DNA of 64,000 bases from an uncultured Altererythrobacter sp. Its GTDB lineage: Bacteria > Pseudomonadota > Alphaproteobacteria > Sphingomonadales > Sphingomonadaceae. This document shows, piece after piece, positions 9,429 to 19,098 of this stretch. Numbering within the stretch: position 1 is the stretch's first letter; every line of letters begins with the position of its first letter. A program made the translations under genes and the position numbers. The notes below the pieces were generated by a model. It made no database searches. It saw only the letters and a list, made by a program, of their open reading frames with translations, and had not been told where the DNA came from. The DNA lies in assembly GCA_913056125.1 (NCBI GenBank), contig CAJXNC010000001.1:372001-436000 (forward strand). Reading direction: 5' to 3'.

Positions 9429-10469
9429 TCAATATTTGCCGATAATGGTCGTATAGGGATCGTAGCAGGCTGCGTAGTGACCCGAGAGCTGGGTCCAGCC
9501 AATGAAGACGACCAGCAGCGCAACGAAGGGGGCAAGTTTCACCAGGTTCATCTGGCCGCGCGAATAAAGGTGCGGCAGCGCGGAATAGATCATCAGCGCC
9601 GGGATGATGAGGTAATAGCCGAACCGGTCTGCCACGACCGAAGAAACGAGCATCAACCCGGCCAGGGCAACCATTGCTCCGGCGGTCAGGCCGATGAACT
9701 TCTGGCTCTCGGGAAACAAGTTTGCCCAACGCCGCGAAAGCAGCAGGAAGAAGCCCAGGCCCGTGAGGATGAGCAGGCTGAGACGGAAGATGGCGCCTTG
9801 TGCGCTCCTGTCGGATTCAATGTATCGCGTGGTGGCGATTTCTGCGGCTTCGGTGGACATCACCAGGAAGAGCAGCGGGATTGCCATGACGCCGGCCAAG
9901 GCAAGATTGCGCGGCGTGTAACCGGCATGGACGAACGGTGCCATGACGAGGAAGACCAGCGCGCTGCTGTGAAAGGTCGCTGCGATGAACAGCAGCACGA
10001 CAAAAAGGATCAGGCGCCGGTCGATAAAGGCATTAAAGGCGAAGCAACAGATGCCGATTGCCGCTGCCTGCTTCACGGCCGACATCGGCATGTTCATGAT
10101 CAATACCGGGAAAGCCAGCACCAGGATGATCAGGGGCTCAGGCGATCGGCGTGCAACCGCATGAATACCGGCGAAGAAGATCGCCGAGGTCACGATATTC
10201 AACCAGTAATAGTCGAGGCCGAGGATATCCATGAGTTCCAGCAAGACCCAGTGGCTCGGATTTGGCTGGAGCAAGGCATCGCCCATGCTGGCCCAGTGCT
10301 GTTCACGAAAATTCAGAATGTAGTTCGGCCAGTCGCAGCCGACTTCGAAGCGAAAGGCGGAAAACAGGAACAGTCCGACCAAGACCGGATAATAGAAATT
10401 GAAAACCGGTCGCCCGATCTGGGTCCAGCACAACAGTAGCAGCAATCCGAAAACGATATGGTAGGTCAT
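9429..10469 (-). CDS. EpsG-like exopolysaccharide polymerase (integral membrane)
   Basis: A 346-aa protein with about ten hydrophobic segments, beginning MTYHIVFGLLLLLCW. Early in the sequence RFEVGCDWPNYILNF matches the R-x-x-x-G-x-D-x-x-x-Y pattern of EpsG-family proteins, which act as Wzy-like polymerases of repeat units in the inner membrane. It is embedded in the glycosyltransferase operon with an ATGA overlap to the gene before it. A second polymerase/ligase candidate lies at 20264, so their division of labour is not clear. Confidence 0.75.
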   Translation of the reverse strand: MTYHIVFGLLLLLCWTQIGRPVFNFYYPVLVGLFLFSAFRFEVGCDWPNYILNFREQHWASMGDALLQPNPSHWVLLELMDILGLDYYWLNIVTSAIFFAGIHAVARRSPEPLIILVLAFPVLIMNMPMSAVKQAAAIGICCFAFNAFIDRRLILFVVLLFIAATFHSSALVFLVMAPFVHAGYTPRNLALAGVMAIPLLFLVMSTEAAEIATTRYIESDRSAQGAIFRLSLLILTGLGFFLLLSRRWANLFPESQKFIGLTAGAMVALAGLMLVSSVVADRFGYYLIIPALMIYSALPHLYSRGQMNLVKLAPFVALLVVFIGWTQLSGHYAACYDPYTTIIGKY

Positions 10470-11530
10470 TGCGCCGTCACGCTGCCTTTCCGGCCGAGCT
10501 CGTCCAGCATGGCCCTTGCCGCAAGCATGATGTCGTCACGGTAAAGCGGGCGCTCTGCGAAGCTCGAGATCGAGCGCGCGCGCATGGTGGTCCACAGTTC
10601 CGGCTTGTCAATCAGTTCCAGCACCTTGGCGACCGCCTGTCCTTCCCCCGGCGTATTCTCGATCCAGATCGCCGTTTCCCCTGGCATGGTATAGCTGGCA
10701 ATCTCCCCGACCGGTGTGACGACGGGAACCAAGCCTGCCTGCATGGCCTCGATAACGGACAGCGCCATGCCTTCATAGCGGCTGGTCTGCAAATAGAAAC
10801 TCGCCTTCGCAGCGGCTTGTTCGATCCCGGCACGATCCATCGCGCCGGTAAGCCGCACCGCTTCTGCAAGACCCCGGCTGGCGACTACCCGCTCGATTTC
10901 CTCCCGCAATCCGCCATCCGGGCCGATCAGCGTCAGCGTCGCCTCGGGGCGCTTCTCGCGGATCTGTTCGAACAAGGCGATGCTGCGCAGGGGATCCTTC
11001 TGGTCTGCAAGCCGCCCCCAGAAGATGAAATCAGGGGCGGGGGGCGGTGTCTCCATGCGCACGGGCTCGCGCCTTTCGACGATGAAGGAGATGACGCGCA
11101 CTGGCTTGCCATCGGGGATGGGCAGGCGCTGGTCGAGTGTTTGCTGCGAATCCGCCCAGATCGCTTCTACCTCGCCTGCGGCGAGCCGTGTTGCCCATTT
11201 GTCGAGGGTGTGGGCATCGAGCGAATTGTGCAGGAACAGCACTATCGGGCTGCGGCAGCCGCGCAGTCGGGCCAGGAGCCCGACCAGCACCGCGCGCCAT
11301 AGCGAGAGGATGACAAGATCGGGTTTCGCCTGCACCAGGCGTCCAGCGGCGCGCCAGAGTGCCAGCGGATCGAATGTCTTTCCGCGCCCGCTGCGGTCCT
11401 GCACCTTTTCGAAGACGAACATGCGCTCCAGCCGCACATCGTCCAGCACCACCCCTTCGGCGCTGGCGGCGGCCATCTCCACGCCGCCAATCCCGTCATA
11501 AGGGATCAGGTGGACGATTTTTCGCGGCAA
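10466..11530 (-). CDS. Family 4 glycosyltransferase
   Basis: The 354-aa GT-B protein begins with KIVHLIPYDGIGGVE, the donor-side glycine loop of GT4 enzymes, and has FYLQTSRYEGMALSVIEAMQAG near residue 240-260 with the E(x7)E motif. The start is TTG at 11530, supported by a GAGG ribosome-binding site 5 nt upstream; this gives a 25-nt overlap with the preceding glycosyltransferase. Donor and acceptor are unknown. Confidence 0.8.
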   Translation of the reverse strand: MPRKIVHLIPYDGIGGVEMAAASAEGVVLDDVRLERMFVFEKVQDRSGRGKTFDPLALWRAAGRLVQAKPDLVILSLWRAVLVGLLARLRGCRSPIVLFLHNSLDAHTLDKWATRLAAGEVEAIWADSQQTLDQRLPIPDGKPVRVISFIVERREPVRMETPPPAPDFIFWGRLADQKDPLRSIALFEQIREKRPEATLTLIGPDGGLREEIERVVASRGLAEAVRLTGAMDRAGIEQAAAKASFYLQTSRYEGMALSVIEAMQAGLVPVVTPVGEIASYTMPGETAIWIENTPGEGQAVAKVLELIDKPELWTTMRARSISSFAERPLYRDDIMLAARAMLDELGRKGSVTAQ

Positions 11531-12645
11531 ATTGCCTCGATCACCTTGGTATAGCCCGAACGCATGGCCTGCGGGCTGTGCTTGGTATGGACGTGCTGCT
11601 TCGATCGCTCGCCCTGCTTGCCAGCGAACTCCGGATCGCGCGCATAGCGGGCAATGGCGTCCGCGAAGGCTTGGGCATCGCGTGCTTTCACCAGTGTTCC
11701 CAAGGGCTCCTGCCCTTCCTCAGGCGGCCCCAGCAGGTCGGTGACGCCGGGCACTGCCGAAGCCGTGATCGGCAGACCCACAGCCATGGCCTGCAACAGC
11801 GAGGTGCTGAGTGTCTCGCCATCCGTGGCATGGGCATAGAGATCGAGCGTGGCAAACCAATCGGGCAGTTTCTCGGCCGCGATATGGCCCGGAAGTTCGA
11901 CCATATCGCCCACGCCGAAGTGTTCCACCGCCGCGCGAACCTGCGGCATGCAAGGCCCGTCCCCGGCAAGCGTGAAGGCGATGTCCAATTCCGGATGCTG
12001 GGTACGGAGCAGGTGGGCGGCTTCGACCAGCACTTCCTGCGCCTTCTTCTCGGTGAAGCGCGCAGCCATGCCCAGCCGCAGTTTCTGTCCTGCCTCGAAG
12101 GCGGGCTTGCCCTGCGTATAAAGCGACAGGTCGATGCCTGTCGGCACGATCACCGTACGCTCCTCGCGCAGCAGCGAACCCAGCTTCGCGCGCATGGTCG
12201 TGTAATAGTCCCGGCTGAGCAGGATGACCCGGTCGGCAAGGAATTGCGAAGCGGCGCTGGCGATCCATTCGGCCTTGCTCTTGAGCACGTTGGGTTGGTG
12301 CTCGACTGCAATCAGCGGTGTCCTTCCGACCACGCGACGCATGGCGAAGATCGCCTTGATCGAATGGAGCACGATCACGTCGGGCGCGATGCGGCGCACT
12401 TCGCGCATCAGGGCCGGCCAGGCCATGAACGGGCGCCCTGCCTTCGACTGGACATAGGAATAGGCGATCCCGGCCTGCTTGCAGTCGCTGGCATAGCCCG
12501 GCGCGACCGGTTCGATGCCGAAGAACAGCAAATGGTGGTCCCAGGGATCGTCCTTGCCGGCCGAATGGACCAGCGTCGTCGCTACCGCGTAATGACCGCC
12601 AAGACCCGAATAGAGGATCTGCAGGATTTTGGGCCGATCACTCAT
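11506..12645 (-). CDS. Family 4 glycosyltransferase
   Basis: The 379-aa protein begins KILQILYSGLGGH and carries a GT-B C-terminal half with LYAHATDGETLSTSLLQAMAVG, the usual acidic motif region, preceded by LGMAARFTEKK at the start of the donor domain. It is part of the tightly overlapped - strand glycosyltransferase operon (ATGA overlap with the gene before). It probably adds one residue of the repeat unit. Confidence 0.85.
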   Translation of the reverse strand: MSDRPKILQILYSGLGGHYAVATTLVHSAGKDDPWDHHLLFFGIEPVAPGYASDCKQAGIAYSYVQSKAGRPFMAWPALMREVRRIAPDVIVLHSIKAIFAMRRVVGRTPLIAVEHQPNVLKSKAEWIASAASQFLADRVILLSRDYYTTMRAKLGSLLREERTVIVPTGIDLSLYTQGKPAFEAGQKLRLGMAARFTEKKAQEVLVEAAHLLRTQHPELDIAFTLAGDGPCMPQVRAAVEHFGVGDMVELPGHIAAEKLPDWFATLDLYAHATDGETLSTSLLQAMAVGLPITASAVPGVTDLLGPPEEGQEPLGTLVKARDAQAFADAIARYARDPEFAGKQGERSKQHVHTKHSPQAMRSGYTKVIEAICREKSST

Positions 12646-13619
12646 CCCACCGCGCCCTTGTCGATGCGACTGGCGAGCAGGTCCTTGGCGATCTGCGAGG
12701 GGCGTTCGTAGTCACCCAGGCCCTTGCGCAGCAGGCTGGCAAGGCGCGATGCGGGATTGCTTGCGCGCAGGCTGAGGCGGTGCTCCAACTGGCGTAGGCG
12801 CTGAGACGCCTTGGCGAGATTTGCGGCAAAGCGATTGTCCGCAGCCAGACCACGCTCTTCGGCGCGGCGCATTACCCGCGAGAAGAAGGCGTAATCGCGC
12901 ATGAGATTGTCGCTCGAGCGGTAATTGGCCACGCGGCGGCGGACCTTCTCCCAGCCCAGGCGCGTCGCCGAATGGCCCGGCTCGGCATTGACGAAAAAAT
13001 CCTTGGAGACGTTCTTCTCGTGGATACGGTAAAGCTGACGAACTTCGTGCTCGCGCAGTGTTGCGCCCAGCGTGTCGCCGAAGCCGACCAGCCAGTGGTC
13101 GTGGGTCACGCCGTCGGGAAGGGGCAGGGCGATATCGACCAGTTCGCGGCGCATTGCGGCGCAGCAGCCCATCACGAAGGCTTCCTCGCGAATGCCGGCG
13201 CGGCGCATCTGCCCGATCTTGGTCGTGCCGAGCGGTGTCAGTTCATTGTCGGTGAATTCGGCGTCGTTCATGACCACGAGCAGGGCCGGATCTCGCTCGA
13301 ATGCTGCCAGGGCCTTGGCGATCTTGTCGGGAAACCAGCGGTCGTCCTGGTCGCAGAAGAACACCACATCGCCCGTGGTCAGCGAGAGCGCCTTTTCGAA
13401 ATTGCGCGTCGAGCCCAGATTGGTCTCATTATAGTGATAGGAGATCGGCAGGCCGAAGCGCGCTGCACAATCCACGATCAGGCTTTCCAGCGAGCGGTCC
13501 GGGCTGTCATCGGTGATGATCACTTCGTCCGGCTTGCGCGTCTGCTCCCCCAGGCTGGCAAGCTGCACTTCGAGGAATTCCTCGCCGCGATAGACAGTAA
13601 GGGCAATCGAGACCTTCAT
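12642..13619 (-). CDS. Family 2 glycosyltransferase (rhamnosyltransferase-like)
   Basis: The 325-aa protein begins MKVSIALTVYRGEEFLEVQL, has ITDDSPD near residue 36 and VVFFCDQDDRWFPDK near residue 85, the QDD motif typical of GT2 enzymes often annotated as rhamnosyl- or galactofuranosyltransferases. It has a C-terminal extension of about 80 residues rich in Arg and Leu after the catalytic domain. Donor specificity cannot be read from the sequence. It begins 55 nt after the preceding gene, a small break in an otherwise overlapping operon. Confidence 0.85.
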   Translation of the reverse strand: MKVSIALTVYRGEEFLEVQLASLGEQTRKPDEVIITDDSPDRSLESLIVDCAARFGLPISYHYNETNLGSTRNFEKALSLTTGDVVFFCDQDDRWFPDKIAKALAAFERDPALLVVMNDAEFTDNELTPLGTTKIGQMRRAGIREEAFVMGCCAAMRRELVDIALPLPDGVTHDHWLVGFGDTLGATLREHEVRQLYRIHEKNVSKDFFVNAEPGHSATRLGWEKVRRRVANYRSSDNLMRDYAFFSRVMRRAEERGLAADNRFAANLAKASQRLRQLEHRLSLRASNPASRLASLLRKGLGDYERPSQIAKDLLASRIDKGAVG

Positions 13620-13674
13620 TTTCCGGACGATCCCGTCACTCGTCGGGGAGTGGTCATGCGCGTCTTGTACATCC

Positions 13675-14808
13675 TCACCTCGCGGGTCTTAGCTGCGTTT
13701 CCAGATAATCCGCAACCGGGGCCAGCTTGGCCTTCCAGGTGAGGTGGATCTCCGCATATTCGCGCATCACTGCGGGAACGTTCTGTGTGCCCTTCTGCAG
13801 CTCTTCAAACCAGGCCAGGACCGAAGCGATATCGACCGGCTCGTCGCTCGCCGGCAGATGCTTCACGAATGGCAACTCATCGGGAAAATCGCGATCGGGA
13901 TAGGCGATCACGAAGGGCAGCCCGCGCGCGCAGAATTCCCGCGACTTGATATTGGACGTATCGACATCGAGACGATGCATGCCGATGCTCGATACGCCGA
14001 CATCGCTCTGGTCGAGAATGGCATCCAGCGCTTCACCGTGCATCGGACCGGTGAAGCGAACCATTTCCTCAAGTCGATGCTTGGTGACTTGCGCTTGCAG
14101 GCGGGGCAATTCCTCGCCGCTGCCGACAATGGTGAACTGCACCTGCCGGCTGTCCTCGCTCTCGCGGTAGCGGGCGAGCCCTTCGATGACCCGGTCATAG
14201 CCGTGCCAGAAGGAGAGGTTGGCGACGCCGCATAATTGCAGCGGCCGATCGCGGGTCCGGTCGAAAGATGCCAGCGGGATTGGATCGACATCGACACCAT
14301 TGTCCGTCCGCAAGGTCGAGACACCGAGGATTTCCTCGGCCTGCGAGAAGGTGACGATGCGATCGACATTCTTGTGCAACGAAGGGAGCCCGCTATCGGC
14401 CAACTTGCCATAGAGCTTCTGCTTGCGCGTTCGGCGTTCCGTGGCGAAGGGCCAGCTGGGCAGTTCGAGCACGACCTTTCCTTGAGGCCGCGCTGCCTTG
14501 TAGGCGCGCAGGGCGCTGTTGAAGTCGGGCGGTGCCCCTTGGAAGCGGATATAGACGAAGTTCGCCTCCCACGCGGCCCTGGCCATTTCCCGGTGGAAGC
14601 GCAAATGGTGGTTCAAGCGCCTTGAGAGGCTTCCCTGCGATGGCACGATTTTCTCGCCATCGAGGACGATCGCACCGTCCTTGAGGCACAGCAGGCGTGT
14701 CGGATAGCCGAGATCGGCCAGCGCCTTCCTTTGCGCCTCGATCTTTCGCGCTACGCCCGCCAAATGCGGCTGGGCGATATCGAGGCGTGCAACATAAAGG
14801 CCGTTCAC
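13675..14808 (-). CDS. GT-B-fold glycosyltransferase
   Basis: The 377-aa protein begins NGLYVARLD and looks like a GT4-type enzyme: an N-terminal acceptor domain, then LCGVANLSFWHGYDRVIEGL opening the donor domain and IVGSGEELPRL. The classical E(x7)E element is degenerate: the region reads SIGMHRLDVDTSNIKSREFCARGLPFVI. I use the GTG at 14808, which gives a GTGA overlap with wecB; a GTG at 14820 would add four residues. The product is probably cytoplasmic or peripheral to the membrane. Confidence 0.7.
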   Translation of the reverse strand: MNGLYVARLDIAQPHLAGVARKIEAQRKALADLGYPTRLLCLKDGAIVLDGEKIVPSQGSLSRRLNHHLRFHREMARAAWEANFVYIRFQGAPPDFNSALRAYKAARPQGKVVLELPSWPFATERRTRKQKLYGKLADSGLPSLHKNVDRIVTFSQAEEILGVSTLRTDNGVDVDPIPLASFDRTRDRPLQLCGVANLSFWHGYDRVIEGLARYRESEDSRQVQFTIVGSGEELPRLQAQVTKHRLEEMVRFTGPMHGEALDAILDQSDVGVSSIGMHRLDVDTSNIKSREFCARGLPFVIAYPDRDFPDELPFVKHLPASDEPVDIASVLAWFEELQKGTQNVPAVMREYAEIHLTWKAKLAPVADYLETQLRPAR

Positions 14809-15983
14809 GCTGGCTGGCACAGGTCCAGTCCTTCGAGGATGGCGCGGATGCGATAGGCGGTCTTGCCGTCCCAGAATTCGGGCACGGAGCCGGCCTTGCC
14901 CTGGCCCGAAAGAATCTTCTCAAGCTCTGGAAGGATGCTCGCCGGGTCGTCGCCAAGCAGGATATTCGATCCGGAATCGACCGTGACGGGCCGCTCGGTC
15001 GTGGTACGCAGCGTCAGGCAGGGGCGGCCAAGGAAGGTCGTCTCCTCCTGCACGCCGCCCGAATCCGTGACCACGGCGAGGGAGCGCTTCTGCAAGGCGA
15101 CAAAGCTCACGTAATCGAGCGGTTCACCCAGCGTGACCCGGTCGGCGGGCGGAGCCCAGCCAAGCTCGTCCAGCTTGGCCCGCGTGCGCGGGTGCACGGG
15201 GAACACGATCGGCACCTTGGCGGCAATATCGTCAAGCGCGGCAGTGATGCGCGCAAGGCTGGCGGTATCGTCGACATTGGAGGGGCGATGCAGCGTCACC
15301 AGCACGAAGCGTTCGGGCAAGCCCTCGAGCTCGGTGGCGGCCTGTTCGATCTTGGGGAGCAGGCGGACCAGTGTATCGATCATGATATTGCCGACGAACA
15401 TCACGCTTTCGGGTGCCGCACCTTCGTTCAGCAGGTTGGCATTGCCATCGCGCGAAGGCGTCAGCAGCAGGTCGGACAGCCTGTCGGTGACAAGGCGATT
15501 GATTTCCTCGGGCATGTCGCGGTCGCCCGAGCGCAGGCCGGCTTCGACATGGATCGCCGGGATATGCATCTTGGCGGCGACGAGGCTGGCAGCGAGCGTC
15601 GAATTGACGTCGCCATAGACGATGACTGCGGCAGGACGCTCTGCGGCAAAGGCCTGTTCCAGCCCGATCATGGTCTTGGCGGTCTGCTCGGCATGGCTGC
15701 CGCCGGCAACCGAGAGATTGAGGTCGGGTTCGGGCAGGTCGAGGATCTCGAAGAATGAGCCTGACATCGAGCGGTCGTAATGCTGTCCCGAATGGATGAC
15801 CTTCTGGCGATAGGGGGCGAGCGCGTGGAAAAGCGGGGCGAGCTTCACGAAATTGGGCCGCGCACCCACGATATGGACCAGCGGTCCGCCATTGGGGGCG
15901 GCAAAGCGCGGCGAAGCATGAAGCCTCTCCAGCAGGCCCCGCTCCTCGGGCGAAAGAAAGCTCAGATCGACAGCTTCGGTCAT
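14805..15983 (-). CDS. wecB: UDP-N-acetylglucosamine 2-epimerase (non-hydrolysing)
   Basis: Converts UDP-GlcNAc to UDP-ManNAc, a precursor for exopolysaccharide. The 392-aa protein has IVGARPNFVKLAPL near residue 38, HSGQHYD, VYGDVNSTLA, HVEAGLRSGDRDMPEEINR and TDSGGVQEE, all signatures of non-hydrolysing WecB enzymes. The N-terminal 35 residues precede the usual fold start. Together with the sugar dehydrogenase at 17830 it could lead to UDP-ManNAcA. An in-frame start at 16067 would overlap the ABC transporter gene and is not supported. Confidence 0.92.
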   Translation of the reverse strand: MTEAVDLSFLSPEERGLLERLHASPRFAAPNGGPLVHIVGARPNFVKLAPLFHALAPYRQKVIHSGQHYDRSMSGSFFEILDLPEPDLNLSVAGGSHAEQTAKTMIGLEQAFAAERPAAVIVYGDVNSTLAASLVAAKMHIPAIHVEAGLRSGDRDMPEEINRLVTDRLSDLLLTPSRDGNANLLNEGAAPESVMFVGNIMIDTLVRLLPKIEQAATELEGLPERFVLVTLHRPSNVDDTASLARITAALDDIAAKVPIVFPVHPRTRAKLDELGWAPPADRVTLGEPLDYVSFVALQKRSLAVVTDSGGVQEETTFLGRPCLTLRTTTERPVTVDSGSNILLGDDPASILPELEKILSGQGKAGSVPEFWDGKTAYRIRAILEGLDLCQPA

Positions 15984-16011
15984 GGAATGGCGTTCTCCGT
16001 GCTTTCCAGGG

Positions 16012-17802
16012 TCAAGCAGTCTGGCGGGCAATGATGGTTTCGGGCGATCCCGAGCGGACCACCACACCCTTATCCAGCTCGATGATGGTGTCGCAGTTTC
16101 GCAATGTGCTCAAGCGGTGCGCGATCATGATGATGGTGAGGTCCTCGTCGAGCGCGTCGATGGCCTGCATCACTCTTTCTTCGGTCTCGCCATCCAGCGC
16201 GCTGGTCGCCTCGTCGAAAACGATCACGTCGGCACGACGATAGAGGGTACGGGCAATACCGAGGCGCTGGCGCTGGCCACCCGACAGGCGCACGCCGCGC
16301 TCGCCCACCTTGGTTTCTATCCCCTGCGGCAGGCGCTCCACCGTATCGGTCAATTGGGCACGGGCAATCGCATCGCGCACCAGTTCGTGGTCGATCTCCT
16401 CACGCGGGATGCCGAATGCGACATTCTCTGCCACGCTCGCATCGGCGAGGAAGATGGCTTGCGGGACATGGGCAATATGGCTTTGCCAGGCGGGCCGGTT
16501 GCTATCGTCAACGGCTGTTCCATCGACCAGCAAATGCCCGCCAGTCGGGGTGATGAGACCCATCAATATATCCGCCGTGGTGCTCTTGCCGCTGCCGGTC
16601 GACCCTATAATTCCGATCCGCGTTCCTCGCGGTATCACCAGGTCGAGTTGCTTGAGCACCACCGGCTCATTCTCGCCATAAGAGAATTCGACGCCCGCAA
16701 AGCGGATTTCGCGATCGAAGGGCAGGGGCGTAACCTTGCTTGCCCGCACTGGCGGATAGGGCAGCTCGAGATATGTCAGGCATTCCTCGATGCCCGGACC
16801 TGAACCACGTATGTTGGTCCATGCTGAATAGCATTGCTGGGCGACCGGCAGCAGGCGCTGCGCTGCAATTGCCAGCGTGCCCAGGATCGGCAAGGCAGCC
16901 ATGACCCCGCCGGGTTCCTGCGCCAGCACGTAACCGACAACGGCGAAGGCGATCATGCTGACGGTTTCGATCAGGAAGCGCGGTGCTGCCGAAAGAATGA
17001 CATTGTCGGCCGTCGCCTGCCGCAGCGGCCTAACCGACTTGGCTAACCGCAACACATGCATTGCCTGGGCATTGTCGAGCAGTACGTCGCGGATTCCGCC
17101 GAATCCCTCCTGCAAGATCTGCACAACCCTTCGCGCCTCGTCCCTTATGACCGTGCCATTGTGCCGCAACCTCGCACGGAGCGTCAGCAGCACACTGCCG
17201 TAAACGACAGCGATTGCGCCCATCAGGGACAGCGCAAGAACCGGGGCGATTGCCAGCAGCGTGATGGTCACGGTGAGCAGCAGGGTGCCGCTCCCAATGA
17301 TCATCAAGGTTGGCAGGATCAGGCCGGTGACCATCTTCACACTCTTGTTGATGATCACCGCCATCGCCCGGCTGGAGTTTGTCGCCGCATGGACCGCGTA
17401 TGGCTGGTAGATCGTGCGCTCGAACATCTCGACAGCCAGGTCAGAGCCGATTGCGTGAGAGAGGCGCGATTGCCCCGCGGTCATCGCGAGCCGCAGGACA
17501 CTGGAAACAATTACCGACACCAAGAAGAAGAAGGTCAATGGCAGCAGCAGCGAGGACGAATCGGCAAAGCTGAGCCATTCCAGCCATGGTCTCGCCTGCT
17601 CATTTTCGAACAATTGTTCCGGCGCGGCAAGCAGGGCAAGGAAAGGCAGGACCAGTGCGATAGAAACCATCTCGGCAAAGGTCGCGGCAATCGTCAGGCA
17701 GGCGAGCACCGCCAATTGGCGCTTGCGCCGCCGCGAGATGTGCTGCCACACGATCTTCCACATGTGGAGGAAGCTCGCCGGTTCCTGCTCTTCGCCGCTC
17801 AT
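16012..17802 (-). CDS. ABC exporter with fused membrane and ATPase domains (possible polysaccharide flippase)
   Basis: The 596-aa protein has an N-terminal membrane domain with about six helices (residues 20-320) and a C-terminal ATPase with Walker A GSTGSGKST near residue 400, signature LSGGQRQR near 507 and Walker B VIVFDEATSALD near 527. The layout matches MsbA/PglK-type exporters. PglK flips lipid-linked oligosaccharides, and no Wzx-type flippase is visible in this locus, so a flippase role is a reasonable inference. Export of a lipid or another product is possible. Confidence 0.85.
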   Translation of the reverse strand: MSGEEQEPASFLHMWKIVWQHISRRRKRQLAVLACLTIAATFAEMVSIALVLPFLALLAAPEQLFENEQARPWLEWLSFADSSSLLLPLTFFFLVSVIVSSVLRLAMTAGQSRLSHAIGSDLAVEMFERTIYQPYAVHAATNSSRAMAVIINKSVKMVTGLILPTLMIIGSGTLLLTVTITLLAIAPVLALSLMGAIAVVYGSVLLTLRARLRHNGTVIRDEARRVVQILQEGFGGIRDVLLDNAQAMHVLRLAKSVRPLRQATADNVILSAAPRFLIETVSMIAFAVVGYVLAQEPGGVMAALPILGTLAIAAQRLLPVAQQCYSAWTNIRGSGPGIEECLTYLELPYPPVRASKVTPLPFDREIRFAGVEFSYGENEPVVLKQLDLVIPRGTRIGIIGSTGSGKSTTADILMGLITPTGGHLLVDGTAVDDSNRPAWQSHIAHVPQAIFLADASVAENVAFGIPREEIDHELVRDAIARAQLTDTVERLPQGIETKVGERGVRLSGGQRQRLGIARTLYRRADVIVFDEATSALDGETEERVMQAIDALDEDLTIIMIAHRLSTLRNCDTIIELDKGVVVRSGSPETIIARQTA

Positions 17803-17829
17803 TCGGCTATGCCCCTCACAATTCGGCGG

Positions 17830-19098
17830 TTACAGCCGCAGGTCGGATTGGTCGGCTGCAAACACCGATTTGAGATCGTAGAATATGTGACCCGCCTTGC
17901 CAAACTTGCGAAGTTCGGCCGCACCTAGCGCAACAAATTCCCTGTGCGGCACGGCGAGCAGCACGCCATCGTAATTTCCGCCCTGTGGCTTTTCGACCAG
18001 CTCCAGCCCGTATTCCTCCTGGGCAATCTCGCTGTCCGCATGCGGATCGTGAACATCGACCGCGATCCCGTAATCCTTGAGCTCACGCACCACGTCAACG
18101 ACGCGCGTATTGCGCAGGTCGGGGCAGTTCTCCTTGAAGGTCACGCCCAGCACCAACACGCGCGCATCGCTGGTCGTGCCCGATCGCTTGAGCATGGCCT
18201 TGAGCAGTTGCGAGGCGACATAGGCGCCCATGCCGTCATTGATCCGGCGTCCCCCGAGTATGACTTGCGGGTTGTAGCCGAGCTCTTCGGCCTTGTGGGT
18301 CAGGTAATACGGGTCGACACCGATGCAGTGCCCACCGACCAGGCCGGGACGGAAGGGAATGAAGTTCCACTTGGTCCCCGCTGCTTCGAGCACGTCCAGC
18401 GTATCGATACCCAGATGCCCGAAGATGATTGCCAGCTCGTTGACCAGCGCGATATTGAGGTCCCGCTGCGTGTTCTCGATCACCTTGGCGGCCTCGGCCA
18501 CCTTGATGGAGGAGGCCTTGTGCGTACCCGCCGTGATGATCTCGGCATAGAGCGCATCGACCGCATCGGCCACTTCCGGGGTCGAGCCGGAGGTAACCTT
18601 CCTGATCGACGGCAGACGGTGCTGCTTGTCGCCCGGATTGATCCGCTCGGGACTGTATCCGGCAAAGAAATCGACGTTGAACCTGAGGCCGGAGACGCGC
18701 TCCAGCACCGGCACACAGTCTTCCTCGGTCGCGCCGGGATAGACGGTGCTCTCGTAGATCACGACGTCGCCCTGGCCGAGCACCGCTCCGATCGTCTCGG
18801 ATGCCTTGATCAGCGGCGTCAAGTCAGGTCGTTTGTGCCGGTTGATGGGGGTCGGCACGGTAACGATGTAGATACTGCAATCTTCCAGCTTGGCGGGATC
18901 GGACGAGAAGGTGAGGCGATCGGCCTCGGACAGCTCCTCCGGCTCGACTTCGAGCGTGCGGTCTTCGCCGCGCTGCAATTCGGCGACGCGCTTGGTGTCG
19001 ATATCGAAACCGATCACATCCCGCTTCTTGCCGAACTCGACGGCGAGAGGAAGACCGACATAACCCAGGCCGATAATCGCGATCTTGCCCTGTTTCAT
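17830..19098 (-). CDS. Nucleotide-sugar dehydrogenase (UDP-HexNAc/UDP-sugar 6-dehydrogenase, TviB/WbpO-like)
   Basis: The 422-aa protein oxidises C6 of a UDP-sugar to the uronic acid with NAD+. It has the Rossmann motif [12 protein letters not shown] near the start, [17 protein letters not shown] and the catalytic Cys258 in [12 protein letters not shown]. The SPERINPGD and [16 protein letters not shown] forms resemble the TviB/WbpO/WecC group that acts on UDP-HexNAc rather than the Ugd group. Its ATG overlaps the epimerase stop by 4 nt, and the two probably act in sequence to supply a uronic acid. Confidence 0.88.
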   Translation of the reverse strand: MKQGKIAIIGLGYVGLPLAVEFGKKRDVIGFDIDTKRVAELQRGEDRTLEVEPEELSEADRLTFSSDPAKLEDCSIYIVTVPTPINRHKRPDLTPLIKASETIGAVLGQGDVVIYESTVYPGATEEDCVPVLERVSGLRFNVDFFAGYSPERINPGDKQHRLPSIRKVTSGSTPEVADAVDALYAEIITAGTHKASSIKVAEAAKVIENTQRDLNIALVNELAIIFGHLGIDTLDVLEAAGTKWNFIPFRPGLVGGHCIGVDPYYLTHKAEELGYNPQVILGGRRINDGMGAYVASQLLKAMLKRSGTTSDARVLVLGVTFKENCPDLRNTRVVDVVRELKDYGIAVDVHDPHADSEIAQEEYGLELVEKPQGGNYDGVLLAVPHREFVALGAAELRKFGKAGHIFYDLKSVFAADQSDLRL